Shown piece after piece: positions 33,860 to 42,648 of a stretch of 64,000 nt of DNA. Below the pieces are notes generated by a model that was not told the DNA's origin, did not search any database, and saw only the letters and a list, made by a program, of their open reading frames with translations. The position numbers were made by a program, and so were the translations under genes. Within the stretch, counting starts at the first letter, position 1, and every line of letters begins with the position of its first letter. Source of the stretch: RYN-133 sp963754285 (GTDB lineage: Bacteria > Actinomycetota > Actinomycetes > Mycobacteriales > Jatrophihabitantaceae); contig CAVWFN010000007.1 of NCBI GenBank assembly GCA_963754285.1, positions 434,001 to 498,000 of the forward strand, in the 5' to 3' direction.

Positions 33860-34438
33860 CTAGCGGCGCACGCGGTAGCGCAGGTGCAGCACGCGCTTGC
33901 CCTGGATCACCACGTCGGGTTCGTCCAGCATCACTTGCGTGTCGACGGGACCGAAGTAGCGCTTGCCCGCGCCGAACACGACGGGCACCACGTCCATCGC
34001 GACCTCGTCGACGAGCCCGAGCGCGAGAGCCTGCCCGCCGACCTCGCCGGCAGTGAGCGCCACGTCGCGATCGCCCGCACGAGCCTTCGCCTCGGCGATC
34101 GCTGCAGCGACGTCGGTGAAGAACGGGACGTCGGCCTCGGGGTGCCAGCCGTCCGGCTTCGGCCGGTGCGACACGACGACGAGGTGGTCACCGGCCGGTG
34201 GCTTGGCCTCCCATCCGTTCGTCAGGTCGAACAGGTGCCGTCCCATCACGGTCGCGCCCACGCGCTCCCACATCGGGCGGACGTAGCCGACCGACGCGTC
34301 GCTCACCTTGAACGGCCCGCCGTCGACGATCTCGTCCGTGCCGTTGAAGTACCAGTCGAACAGCGGGCCGACCTCGTCGTTCGCGTCGGCGATGAAGCCG
34401 TCGACCGACACGACCGCGTGCATGAAGACCGAGCTCAT
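33860..34438 (-). CDS. Dihydrofolate reductase family protein (RibD C-terminal type)
   Basis: The 192-residue product has the RibD_C/DHFR-like pattern: HAVVSVDGFIADAND at the start, GATVMGRHLFDLTNGW, HLVVVSHRP, a mid-protein VALTAGEVGGQALALGLVDE and the closing VVFGAGKRYF. Such proteins bind NADPH but their substrates are mostly unknown; this is not housekeeping FolA. The ATG overlaps the stop of the MFS gene (ATGA), so it is the second gene of that operon. Confidence 0.82.
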   Translation of the reverse strand: MSSVFMHAVVSVDGFIADANDEVGPLFDWYFNGTDEIVDGGPFKVSDASVGYVRPMWERVGATVMGRHLFDLTNGWEAKPPAGDHLVVVSHRPKPDGWHPEADVPFFTDVAAAIAEAKARAGDRDVALTAGEVGGQALALGLVDEVAMDVVPVVFGAGKRYFGPVDTQVMLDEPDVVIQGKRVLHLRYRVRR

Positions 34439-35922
34439 GCCGACACCTTCTCGTAGTCGTCGTCGGACGAGGCCGAGACCTCGGACACCGACACCGACGC
34501 CGGTTTGGTCAACAAGGTGGCGCCGATGGCAACCGCCGCCACGATCAACGCGGTCGAGATCCAGAACGCGAGGTGGTAGCCGCCCATCAGCGAGTCGACG
34601 CCCGAGTGCCCGGACGCCGCCAGGTGCGCTGAGCGCGTCGTCGACAGCGTCGCCAGCACGGCAAGTCCGAGGGCGCCGCCGACCTGCGCGGTCGTGTTCA
34701 CGAGCCCGGACGCCAGGCCGGCCTGCTCCATCTTCACGCCGGACATCGCCAGTCCGACGAGCGCCGGGAAGCACGTCCCCGCGCCCAGGCCGAGCAGCGC
34801 CATCGTCGGCAGCAGTTGCGTGGCGTAGGACGCATCAGCCGGAGCGAGCGCGAACAGCGCGAGCCCGATCGCCATCAGGACGAGCCCGGCCAGCGAGGTC
34901 GAGCGGGCACCGAAGCGGCTGATCAACTTCTCCGAGTAGCGCACCGACAGCGTCCCCATGCACACGGTCACGGGCAGGAACGCGAGCCCGATCTCCATCG
35001 CGTCGTAGTGCTTGACGTTCTGCAGGTACAGGGTGCCGAGGAAGAACGTCCCGAACATGCCGGCCGCGCCGATCACCTGGATCAGGTTTGCGCCGACCAG
35101 ATTGCGTGATCGGAACAGCGCGAGCGGCATCAGCGGGCTCGCGGCCGTGGCCTGCCGGACGACGAACGCGACGAGCAGCGCGACACTGACGGCGCCGAGG
35201 CCGAGCGTCTGCACAGACAGCCAACCGTCTTCGGCCGCGGGCTTGACGATCGTGTACACGCCGAGCATCAGTGCTGTGGTCACGAGAGCCGCGCCCACCA
35301 CGTCCGCGCCGTGCGAGAACCCGAGGCCCTTGTCGGCCGTGACCAGGCGCAGCGCCGCAAACGCGACCACGGCCCCCACGGGGACGTTGACGAAGAAGAT
35401 CCAGTGCCAGCTCACGGCTTGCGTGATCGCGCCGCCTGCCAACAGCCCGACCGCCCCGCCGGCGGATGCAACGAACGCGAAGACGCCGATCGCCTTTGCC
35501 TGGTCGCGCGGCTCAGGGAACATCGTCACGATCATGCCGAGGACGACCGCCGACGTCAGCGCACCGCCGGCGCCCTGGACGAAGCGGGCGATGACGAGCA
35601 TCTCCTGGTTCACGGCGAGACCGCAGACGGCGGAGGCAGTCGTGAACACGGCCAGCCCGATCAGGAAGATGCGTCGCCGCCCCGCCAGGTCGCCGAGCCT
35701 GCCGGCCAGAAGCAACAGACCGCCGAACGCGATCAGATAGGCGTTGACCACCCACGCCAGGCTGGACGAGTCGAAGTGCAGTTCACTCTTGATCGACGGC
35801 AGCGCGACATTCACGATCGTCGCGTCGAGCACGATCATCAGCATGCTGCCGCACAGCACGTACAGCGCGAGCCAACGCCCGCGGTCGGCGCTCCGGTCGC
35901 CCTGGTCGTAATCGGTGCTCAT
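34435..35922 (-). CDS. MFS transporter, DHA2-type drug exporter
   Basis: About fourteen hydrophobic helices, LDATIVNVALPSIKSEL in TM1, WVVNAYLIAFGGLLLLAGRL and GRLGDLAGRRRIFLIG (motif A) identify a DHA2 proton-linked exporter. The start at 35922 (MSTDYDQ) has GAGGACGAG upstream; the longer frame to 36006 is unlikely. 495 residues is normal. It is divergent from an HxlR-type regulator, a common arrangement for inducible drug or redox-stress efflux. Confidence 0.87.
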   Translation of the reverse strand: MSTDYDQGDRSADRGRWLALYVLCGSMLMIVLDATIVNVALPSIKSELHFDSSSLAWVVNAYLIAFGGLLLLAGRLGDLAGRRRIFLIGLAVFTTASAVCGLAVNQEMLVIARFVQGAGGALTSAVVLGMIVTMFPEPRDQAKAIGVFAFVASAGGAVGLLAGGAITQAVSWHWIFFVNVPVGAVVAFAALRLVTADKGLGFSHGADVVGAALVTTALMLGVYTIVKPAAEDGWLSVQTLGLGAVSVALLVAFVVRQATAASPLMPLALFRSRNLVGANLIQVIGAAGMFGTFFLGTLYLQNVKHYDAMEIGLAFLPVTVCMGTLSVRYSEKLISRFGARSTSLAGLVLMAIGLALFALAPADASYATQLLPTMALLGLGAGTCFPALVGLAMSGVKMEQAGLASGLVNTTAQVGGALGLAVLATLSTTRSAHLAASGHSGVDSLMGGYHLAFWISTALIVAAVAIGATLLTKPASVSVSEVSASSDDDYEKVSA

Positions 35923-36043
35923 CTCGTCCTCATCCCTCGTGTCGAAGTGCTTGTCATTCCTTCGTCGAACGGACCGTAACCAAATCGACTCACTCTTCGC
36001 AAGCATCTACTCCTAAATAGTGACTCTGTAGTATCGTTGCCGT

Positions 36044-36727
36044 ATGGCGACCAACCGGACCTACGAGGATTCCTGCGGGGTGGCCCACGGGCTCGACCTC
36101 GTGGGCGAGCGCTGGGCGATGCTCGTCGTGCGCGAGCTGATGCTCAACGCGAAGCGCTTCGGCGACATCAAGGACAGCCTGCCGGGCATCAGCGCGAACG
36201 TCCTGTCGCACCGGCTGGACGAACTCGAGCAAGCCGGTCTCGTCACCCGACGCAAGCTCCCCAAGCCCGCCGCCGTCTGGGTGTACGACCTCACCGACTG
36301 GGCGCGCGAACTCGAGCCGGTGATGCAACTGCTCGGACGGTGGGCCGCCCGCGACCCCAACCACCGCAAGGACCTGCACTTCGGAGTCACCTCGCTCGTG
36401 CTGTCGTTACGCACGAACTTCGATCCCTCACTCGCCGACGGCGTCAAACTCACGATCGCCCTGCGTCCGAACGACGAGTGCTACATCGCGCAGGTCGCCC
36501 GCAAGCGGCTCACCATCGAAGCCGGCGAGCCGAGCCAGCCGGACGCCGTCGTCGCCGGTGATCCGCGAATGTTCGCGGCGGTGACCTACGGCGGCCTCTC
36601 GCTGGCCGACGCGATCGCCGGCGGTCAGCTCGTGGTCGACGGCGACGTCGCTGCGGCTGAGCGGTTCTTCGCGCTCTACACGTTGCCGCCAGTCGTCGGA
36701 GCAGAGGCGGCGAGCGCGACCGCCTAG
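36044..36727 (+). CDS. HxlR family winged-helix transcriptional regulator with SCP2-like C-terminal domain
   Basis: The HxlR signature is present: CGVAHGLDLVGERWAMLVVRELMLNAKRFGDIKDSLPGISANVLSHRL (about 11-58), then DELEQAGLVTRR and VWVYDLT. The C-terminal 110 residues resemble a sterol-carrier-like domain (LADAIAGGQLVVDGDVAAAERFF) often fused to actinobacterial members. It is divergent from the MFS exporter it probably controls. A TAGTAT element at 36029-36034 lies nine bases before the ATG, so the transcript may be leaderless. Confidence 0.85.
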   Translation: MATNRTYEDSCGVAHGLDLVGERWAMLVVRELMLNAKRFGDIKDSLPGISANVLSHRLDELEQAGLVTRRKLPKPAAVWVYDLTDWARELEPVMQLLGRWAARDPNHRKDLHFGVTSLVLSLRTNFDPSLADGVKLTIALRPNDECYIAQVARKRLTIEAGEPSQPDAVVAGDPRMFAAVTYGGLSLADAIAGGQLVVDGDVAAAERFFALYTLPPVVGAEAASATA

Positions 36728-36731
36728 CTGG

Positions 36732-38140
36732 TCAATGCCGTTTGCGGGCGACCAGATTCGCGAACGCGAACGACTTGCACTGGCGCGTCGGCGACACGCC
36801 TTCGCACGGCGGATCACCCGCGGACGATCCCGCGGCGACGAGCAGTTGGCCACGACCGGCCGAGCGTGCCTTGAGCCGAATGACCGCGCGCGCGGTGCGC
36901 CCCGACCGGATGGTCCCGACCTTCCACACCACGGTCGATCTGCCGCGCTGTGCCGCCTGCGCCGCTGCAGACCAGGATGGCGTGCGGGCGCCCCATCGCG
37001 CGGCGGGCGTGCCGGCTCCGGCAGACGGGGGAGCCGTCTCGCGCTGAACCGGACGATCGTGAGGTGGGTGCCGCGCACGGCGAGGAGCCCCAGCGAGCGG
37101 GGCGCCGGGTTCGGGCCGGCGTTGTGAATCGAGAGAACAAGCCGTCCGACACGGCCGACGGTGACGCGCAGCGGGTGCGGCGCCAGCTTGACGATCAGAT
37201 GCGCGGCCCCGGTGAAGTGCACCGAGCCGTGCACGGTGTTGTCATCGCGGTTGGCTTCGAGGCGGTTGGTCGCCAGCGCGGTCACCGCGAACGTGCCGAC
37301 CTGGCCGACCGGCGCCTTCGACGTCGGTTGTACCGGGACGTCGAGCAATGCGCTGGTCCCGGTGGGAACCGCGCCGAGTGCGCAGCGCACGACATGACTG
37401 GCCACCGTGGCGCAGCGCAGTTTGACGCCACCGGGGTCGACGACGCTTCGGTAGTCGTCATCGCGATAGATGCCGAACGGGCGGTCGATCTTCATCCCTA
37501 CCGGCAGCGTGATCGTGAGCGCGGCTGCGGGGGCAATTCCGCCGGTGTTGGACAGGATCGCCTCGAAGTCGGCGTCGACACCCGTCCCGAGCGGCAGGAC
37601 GCGGCTCTCGCCGCTCCCGGACGGTTTCGTCACGGTCAGGTCGGGCAGCGCGAGCGGGATCTGCGGCGACCGCGCGTGGCGGATCTGGCTGCTTGTTGCG
37701 TAGTCGACGACGGCGTAGGCCGCCGCCGATCCCGTCGGCAGGTCTGCGACATCGAAGGTGAAGGTGACCGTGTGGTTGCCGACTCCGAGCGTTCCACCGT
37801 GGCTCGCGTCGGCACCGTTGCCGACCCGGATCTGCAATCCGTCGCCGGATCGGTCGACCTTGGCCGACCCGGCGTGCGAACCGTCGACCTCGACGCTCGA
37901 GGGCCTGGCGGTCAGCCCGTCGGGCTGGAACGCGTGCAGGACGACCTGCTCGGCGGAGGCGTCGCCGATCGAGATCGTGTAGGTGATCTGGTCGGTCGAC
38001 GGTGCGTGAGTCGGGACGGCGGCGCCGCCGACAACGGTTACCTGCGGATCGGCCGCCGCCTGCGCTGGGACGGCGGCCAGTGAGCCGGCGATGGTGACGG
38101 CCGCGGCGAGCGCCACAAGCGAGCCCGAACGAATCGACAC
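36732..38140 (-). pseudogene. Secreted DUF11/CARDB-like repeat protein, disrupted by frameshift(s)
   Basis: A signal peptide (SLVALAAAVTIAGSLAAVPA) and beta-sandwich repeats (LPDLTVTKPSGSGE; LTITLPVGMKIDRPFG; HLIVKLAPHPLRVTVG) are read from 38140 to about 37040. There the coding frame is lost. By third-position GC the frame shifts near 37040 (DGSPVCRSRH follows) and again near 36930, after which TVVWKVGTIRSGRTARAVIR and a Cys-containing tail run to a stop at 36732. Each shift is consistent with one extra base. It is a real pseudogene or a sequence error. The product would be about 469 residues. Confidence 0.7.
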
Positions 38141-38234
38141 CTCGGGACCCCCTGACGGTGCACGCGTCCCGAGGTGGTTCCCGGTCGGTGACCTCGCACC
38201 CTAATGCACGGTCTCGACGCGGAAAAGATCGTCA

Positions 38235-38256
38235 GCGGACCTTGATCAGAGTCCGC
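38235..38256 (-). terminator. Hairpin downstream of the pseudokinase gene
   Basis: Arms GCGGAC (38235-38240) and GTCCGC (38251-38256) flank ten bases. On the minus strand CTTTT follows within ten bases. It lies six bases past the stop codon. Confidence 0.5.
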
Positions 38257-38262
38257 CGTGAG

Positions 38263-39174
38263 CTACCGAAAGAAGCGGCGCCGCCTGCGGGTGTGCAGGC
38301 GCGGCTCGCCTGTGACCATGCGCGTACGCAGCCACCCGTTGTGCTGCTCCAGGCGCGACAACTCCTCGCCGAGCCATGCAGCGCTCGGTGGCCGCTCACG
38401 TGGATCGGGGTTCAGACCCCACACGACGAGGTCGGACAGCTCGAGCGGCACGTCCGGCGACAGCACCGGTCGTACGCCGCCGGCGAGGATGCGCAGGCTC
38501 ACCGCCGCCGGTGATTCACGGTCGTAGGCGCGGAATGCCGGTCGTCCCGAGATCATCTCGTAAAGCGTCGAACACAGTCCGTAGACATCGGTACTGGGCG
38601 TGGGTGGCTCGCCGAGCAGCAGTTCCGGCGCGGTGTGCGCGGTGGTTTCGTGCGCGGTGACGAACGATTCGCGGCCGTTGGTGGCGACTGTCGCACTGAA
38701 ATCTGCGAGCACCGGCTCGTCGAATTCGGTCAGCAGGATGTTCTGCGGACGCACCGCACAATGCACCAGTCCGGCGCGGTGCAGGGTCTCGAGAGCACCG
38801 GCGATCTTGATCGACATGGACACGGCGCCGGGGACGGTGATCCGCTGCTCGCGGATCGCGTCGGCCGCCGATCCCGGGCAGGCTTCGAGCACCAGCGCGG
38901 GTCGCCCGTCGGCGAGTTGGGTGCGGTGATAGAGCGTGACGATGTGGGGATGGGTGCCGAGCATCGCGAGGTACGCGGCCTCGCGTTCGAGACCTTCGTG
39001 GGCGACCGCGGGCGCGCCGTCGTCGATCACCTTCACGACAACGCCGCGGCCGGTGCCGACTTCGCGCGCAGAATAGATGGACGTCGAGCCGATCCGGTCC
39101 ATTAGTTGCATACCGGAAAAGCGCGGCGCTTCATGGGCTCCCGGCATCTGCGCGTGCGTCGCGGTGATCTCCAC
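38263..39174 (-). CDS. Protein kinase-like protein, predicted pseudokinase
   Basis: The protein spans a kinase fold: the beta-3 Lys in VVVKV (about 48), a helix-C Glu, APELLLG and a DVYGLCSTLYEMISGRPAF lobe. The catalytic HRD-x-K-x-x-N reads HCAVRPQN (from about 138), losing the catalytic Asp and Lys, and DFG reads DFS. The glycine loop is also degenerate (IGSTSIY). Phosphotransfer is therefore unlikely; a scaffold or sensor role is inferred. A GTG at 39174 with GGAGGGG upstream was preferred to a TTG at 39192. There is no transmembrane helix. Confidence 0.78.
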   Translation of the reverse strand: MEITATHAQMPGAHEAPRFSGMQLMDRIGSTSIYSAREVGTGRGVVVKVIDDGAPAVAHEGLEREAAYLAMLGTHPHIVTLYHRTQLADGRPALVLEACPGSAADAIREQRITVPGAVSMSIKIAGALETLHRAGLVHCAVRPQNILLTEFDEPVLADFSATVATNGRESFVTAHETTAHTAPELLLGEPPTPSTDVYGLCSTLYEMISGRPAFRAYDRESPAAVSLRILAGGVRPVLSPDVPLELSDLVVWGLNPDPRERPPSAAWLGEELSRLEQHNGWLRTRMVTGEPRLHTRRRRRFFR

Positions 39175-39290
39175 TTCCCCTCCTCGCCCCAAGGATACTT
39201 CACCTAATCTTTACGGGCGAGGGTCCGGTGTCATGCTTTGGCCAATCTTGACTGAATCCTGCTCGACGGTGCGTGTTTCGCGCGTACAGA

Positions 39291-39746
39291 TCACGGGACA
39301 ACGGTGACCGGCCACTTCGCGTCCCGGACGAGTCGACCCGCCAGTGAGCCGACCAGCCGATGGCCCGACTGGGTCGAGGCGCCCACGACAATCGCATCGA
39401 CCTTGAGATGCTCGGCAACTCGCACGAGTTCGATGTAGGGGTTGCCGCGTCGCCGCACGAAGCTGGTCTTGATCCCGATCCGATCCGCGTTCTGGGCGAT
39501 CTGGTTCTCGATGTCGCGCGCGATCTGCTCGTGCGCCTGGATGAGGGCTCCCGCCGTCGCGGCCATGCCGGCAGCGATGCCGCCCGTCGGTGCAACAAAC
39601 ACCACGATCAGGTGCGAGCCCTGCCGGCGCGCGAGCCCGGCGGCGTAGGCGCCGGCACGCAGGGAGGTCTCCGACCCGTCGACGCCGACAAGGATCCGCG
39701 TCGGCCCGTCGGTGCCGAGTTCGAAGGTCTGCGGTCCCGAACTCAC
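39291..39746 (-). CDS. Universal stress protein (UspA family)
   Basis: A single Usp domain of 151 residues is present: ILVGVDGSETSLRAGAYAAGLA at the start, VDAIVVGASTQSGHRLVGS with the G-x2-G-x9-G-type ATP-binding loop, and KWPVTVVP at the end. Such proteins bind ATP and accumulate under starvation or hypoxia; the partner is unknown. It is divergent from the GDSL hydrolase gene, with about 54 bp between starts. Confidence 0.87.
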   Translation of the reverse strand: MSSGPQTFELGTDGPTRILVGVDGSETSLRAGAYAAGLARRQGSHLIVVFVAPTGGIAAGMAATAGALIQAHEQIARDIENQIAQNADRIGIKTSFVRRRGNPYIELVRVAEHLKVDAIVVGASTQSGHRLVGSLAGRLVRDAKWPVTVVP

Positions 39747-39800
39747 CCGATCACGTTCTCATGGGGGAACACAGCGGGCGAGTCGCCCTGTTGTGCCGAG

Positions 39801-40520
39801 GTGGTCGACGAGCAGTTCGCCTACTCGAATCTGAGCACCCGCCCGCGCGGGCGGTTCGTCACGCTCGCCGGACGGGTCTTGCCCGGGATCGCGCGAGTGC
39901 AGGCAGATGTCGAGCCGTTCGCCGCGCAGTGGCGGGCGGCGAACCTCGCCGCACTGAAATCGAGTGGGCCACTGTGGGTCGCGCTCGGCGACTCGCTCTC
40001 GCAGGGGGTCGGCGCGTCCGCCTTCGACCGCGGCTGGGTCGGGCAGCTGCACACCCGCCTTGCCGAACGCGGCACCCCGGTGCGCCTGGTCAATCTGAGC
40101 GTCAGCGGCGCGCGCACGGCGGATGTGCTGGACGTGCAGATTCCTGCTCTGGCCGATCTCGCCGCGCGCGGCGCATGGCCCGAGCTCGTCACGCTGATGA
40201 TCGGCTCGAACGACCTCATGGGACGTCGCTATCGCGACCGGATGCCCGAGCGGATGGACCGCATCCTGCGCCAGCTGCCGGCCGGCTCGGTCGTGACGAC
40301 GCTGCCGAACCCGACGGCCACTGCGAACGCGGTGAACGCGGTCATCGAACACGTCGCGTCCGAGCGCGGTCTCGTCGTCGCGGAGCTGCGGGCGCCACGC
40401 ACGACCTCGTGGCGCGGAAAGCTCGCCGCGGACCACTTCCACCCGAACGACCGCGGTTACACCGGCCTCGCGGACGTGATCGAAAGCGCTATCAACAATT
40501 CCGGAAAACAATTCCCTTAA
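39801..40520 (+). CDS. SGNH/GDSL hydrolase family protein
   Basis: SGNH blocks are clear: ALGDSLSQGVGA (nucleophile Ser), LVNLSVSGARTADV (Gly), MIGSNDLMGR (Asn) and DHFHPNDRGY (Asp and His). It has 239 residues and no signal peptide, so it is probably a cytoplasmic esterase or lipase acting on an acyl ester. The GTG at 39801 was chosen because the longer frame runs antisense into the stress-protein gene. A terminator follows immediately. Confidence 0.82.
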   Translation: MVDEQFAYSNLSTRPRGRFVTLAGRVLPGIARVQADVEPFAAQWRAANLAALKSSGPLWVALGDSLSQGVGASAFDRGWVGQLHTRLAERGTPVRLVNLSVSGARTADVLDVQIPALADLAARGAWPELVTLMIGSNDLMGRRYRDRMPERMDRILRQLPAGSVVTTLPNPTATANAVNAVIEHVASERGLVVAELRAPRTTSWRGKLAADHFHPNDRGYTGLADVIESAINNSGKQFP

Positions 40521-40526
40521 TGGCAA

Positions 40527-40563
40527 GCGGGGCCTTTCAACGTATGAGGTAGAAAGGCCCCGC
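40527..40563 (+). terminator. Terminator after the GDSL hydrolase
   Basis: GCGGGGCCTTTC (40527-40538) pairs with GAAAGGCCCCGC (40552-40563) around a 13-base loop, seven bases after the stop. Confidence 0.75.
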
Positions 40564-40788
40564 CGATTCAGTTCCACTGCCCGCCGATCACTCGGCGAGG
40601 CCGCTTCCCCGAACCGTCTCCGACACCAAGATTGGTGAGAATCCCCCGGTTTCCCAAGCGATTCTCTCTCGAAGTCTCCTCCGATCCGATCCTCGCCGTC
40701 GGCGACGTGCACAGTTCTATCGGGTAGCCCGGCGGTCGCGCAAGGGTTTCGCGCAACTATTTCCGGGTGAATTCTCGATGACCGCTGG

Positions 40789-40873
40789 TTGTCCCCAAGA
40801 CAGCCGAATTCATCCCCAACTCACACCGAGTTTTGCACGGCTCGTCCACAAGGTTGTCCACAGCTGTGGGCAA
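40789..40873. promoter_or_regulatory. Cluster of DnaA-box-like sequences in a 356-bp gene-free gap
   Basis: The gap 40521-40876 between convergent genes has no credible gene. Within 85 bp it holds TTGTCCCCA (40789-40797), TTCATCCCCA (40809-40818), TCGTCCACA (40842-40850), the consensus TTGTCCACA (40854-40862) and, inverted, TGTGGGCAA (40865-40873). The last two form a near-palindrome around the AGCT centre. The actinobacterial DnaA box is TTGTCCACA. dnaA and dnaN are not in the window, so this could be a DnaA-titrating or regulatory site rather than oriC. Confidence 0.45.
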
Positions 40874-40876
40874 CCC

Positions 40877-41998
40877 TCAACGAGCGGTCGACTCGCAATC
40901 GCGCAGCACACGGAGGATGTTGCCGCGAGTCAGTGCGGCGAGGTCGGCCTCCGACCACCGGCGCTCGATCAGTTCGGCGATCAGAGCCGGATATCCCGTG
41001 ACGTCCGCGAGCCCGTCAGGCATCGACTCGCACCCGTCGAAGTCTCCGCCGAGCCCCACATGGGCGACGCCGGCGACGTCACGGACGTGGTCGACGTGGT
41101 CGGCGACGTCGGACACCGTCGCGGTCGGTGCCCGATGGCGGCGCTCGTAGTCCGCGGCTGCAGCCATGTGGGCGTCCCAGTCGCGGCGGTCCTCGCCGCG
41201 CTCGGCCATCTCGGCGAGCACGGCTTCGTCCCACTCCTTGCACGCGGTCGACACGAACGGCGGAACGAAGGTCACCATGCACACGCCGCCGTTGCCGGCC
41301 AGCGTCGTCAACACGTCGTCCGGGACGTTGCGCACGTGGTCGGTGATCGCGCGCGCCGAGGAGTGGCTGAAGATGACAGGTGCCGTCGACGTCGCGAGCG
41401 CGTCCCGCATCGTCGACGGCGCGACGTGGGAGATGTCGACGAGCATGCCGAGCCCGTTCATCTCCGCGACGACCTCACGTCCGAAATCGGTCAGGCCACC
41501 GTGCTGCGGTTCGTCGGTGGCCGAGTCGGCCCACGGCACGTTGTCGTTGTGGGTCAAGGTCATGTACCGCACGCCGAGCGAGTGCAACACGCGCAGTACC
41601 GCCAGCGAGCTGTCGATGCTGTGCCCGCCTTCGGCGCCCATCAGCGACGCGACGCGATGGTCGGCGAAAGCGCGTTCGACGTCATCGGCGTTCAGCGCCA
41701 GCTGAAGGTGGTCGGGGTACTCGGCGACCATGTGCAGCACGAAATCGATCTGCTCGAGCGTGGCCGTGACCGCCTGGTCGCCGCTGAGCTTGCTCGGCAC
41801 GAACACCGACCAGAACTGCCCGCCGACCCCGCCGTCGCGCAGCCGGACGAGGTCGGTGCGCGTGCGGTCCTGGCGGCGGTCGAGCGGATACGCGGCGGTG
41901 TCATAGCCGTTGAGATCGCGCATCGCCCACGGCAGGTCGTTGTGACCGTCGATGATCGGGTGGGCGGCAAGTAGTTCGCGCGCGACGGCGATGCTCAT
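40877..41998 (-). CDS. Membrane dipeptidase family (peptidase M19)
   Basis: Renal-dipeptidase-type zinc motifs are present: IIDGHNDLPWAMRDLNG, GAEGGHSIDSSLAVLR, LTHNDNVPWADSA, VDISHVAPSTM, FSHSSARAITDH and GLGGDFDG. It has 373 residues and no signal sequence despite the family name, so it is probably cytoplasmic. It would cleave dipeptides, including D-residue-containing ones. The ATG at 41998 overlaps the stop of the upstream MBL-fold gene (ATGA), which fixes the start. Confidence 0.88.
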   Translation of the reverse strand: MSIAVARELLAAHPIIDGHNDLPWAMRDLNGYDTAAYPLDRRQDRTRTDLVRLRDGGVGGQFWSVFVPSKLSGDQAVTATLEQIDFVLHMVAEYPDHLQLALNADDVERAFADHRVASLMGAEGGHSIDSSLAVLRVLHSLGVRYMTLTHNDNVPWADSATDEPQHGGLTDFGREVVAEMNGLGMLVDISHVAPSTMRDALATSTAPVIFSHSSARAITDHVRNVPDDVLTTLAGNGGVCMVTFVPPFVSTACKEWDEAVLAEMAERGEDRRDWDAHMAAAADYERRHRAPTATVSDVADHVDHVRDVAGVAHVGLGGDFDGCESMPDGLADVTGYPALIAELIERRWSEADLAALTRGNILRVLRDCESTAR

Positions 41999-42636
41999 GC
42001 CGTGACGGTCTCGGTCGGCTGAAGGTGGCTGAACTCGACGCCGTGCGGGCCGGCGATCGAGTGGAGCTGTCCTTCGACGATGTTCGCGAAGACCTCGGTG
42101 ACCATGCTGTCGTGGATCTGGTGCACCCGCGGCGCGCGTACCGATATGGCGAAGTCGACAACTTCGGACGACTTCGACCACGGCGCGTTGGTCGGCAGCA
42201 GCAACGTGCTCACCGGTTCGGCGGGAACTGCGAACGAGTCACCCGGGTGGTAGACGCCTTCGATCAGATAACCGACATTGGCGATGATCGGAATCATCGG
42301 GTGGATCAATGCGTGCTGGCCGCCGTGCGTCGTAACGGTGAACCCGCCGGCGTCGAATTCCTCGCCGGGCTTGACCGCACGAACCTGCTCACCGAACTCG
42401 GCCGTCAACCCGTCCGTGACCGAACTCGGCCCGAACAGCGACAGCCGCGAGTCGGCCTGCAACGCCGCGCGGACCTTGTCGGCGTCGAGGTGATCGGCGT
42501 GTTCGTGAGTGATCAACACGGCGCGAGCGCCGTCGAGCGCCTGCTCGACCTCGCTGAACGAACCGGGGTCGATGACCAGGTTGCGATCGCCGTCGTCGAG
42601 CCGGACGCACGCGTGCGTGAACTTGGTCAGTTGCAT
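41995..42636 (-). CDS. MBL fold metallo-hydrolase
   Basis: The 213-residue protein has the UlaG/beta-lactamase-like pattern: THACVRLDDGDRNLVIDPG, the metal motif THEHADHLD, GGQHALIHPMIP and GVYHPGDSFAVP. The substrate is unknown. It is coupled to the downstream dipeptidase and lies 12 bp after a DUF5709 gene, so the three probably share a transcript. Confidence 0.83.
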   Translation of the reverse strand: MQLTKFTHACVRLDDGDRNLVIDPGSFSEVEQALDGARAVLITHEHADHLDADKVRAALQADSRLSLFGPSSVTDGLTAEFGEQVRAVKPGEEFDAGGFTVTTHGGQHALIHPMIPIIANVGYLIEGVYHPGDSFAVPAEPVSTLLLPTNAPWSKSSEVVDFAISVRAPRVHQIHDSMVTEVFANIVEGQLHSIAGPHGVEFSHLQPTETVTA

Positions 42637-42648
42637 CAGATCGTCCCC

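Noticed and set aside
40568..40756. 62-codon minus-strand open frame next to the DnaA-box cluster
   Set aside because: Weak codon bias, no ribosome site and no similarity; it lies directly after a terminator between convergent genes.
40789..40873. Chromosomal replication origin
   Set aside because: dnaA, dnaN, rpmH and parAB are absent and there is no clear AT-rich unwinding region, so only a DnaA-box cluster is claimed.
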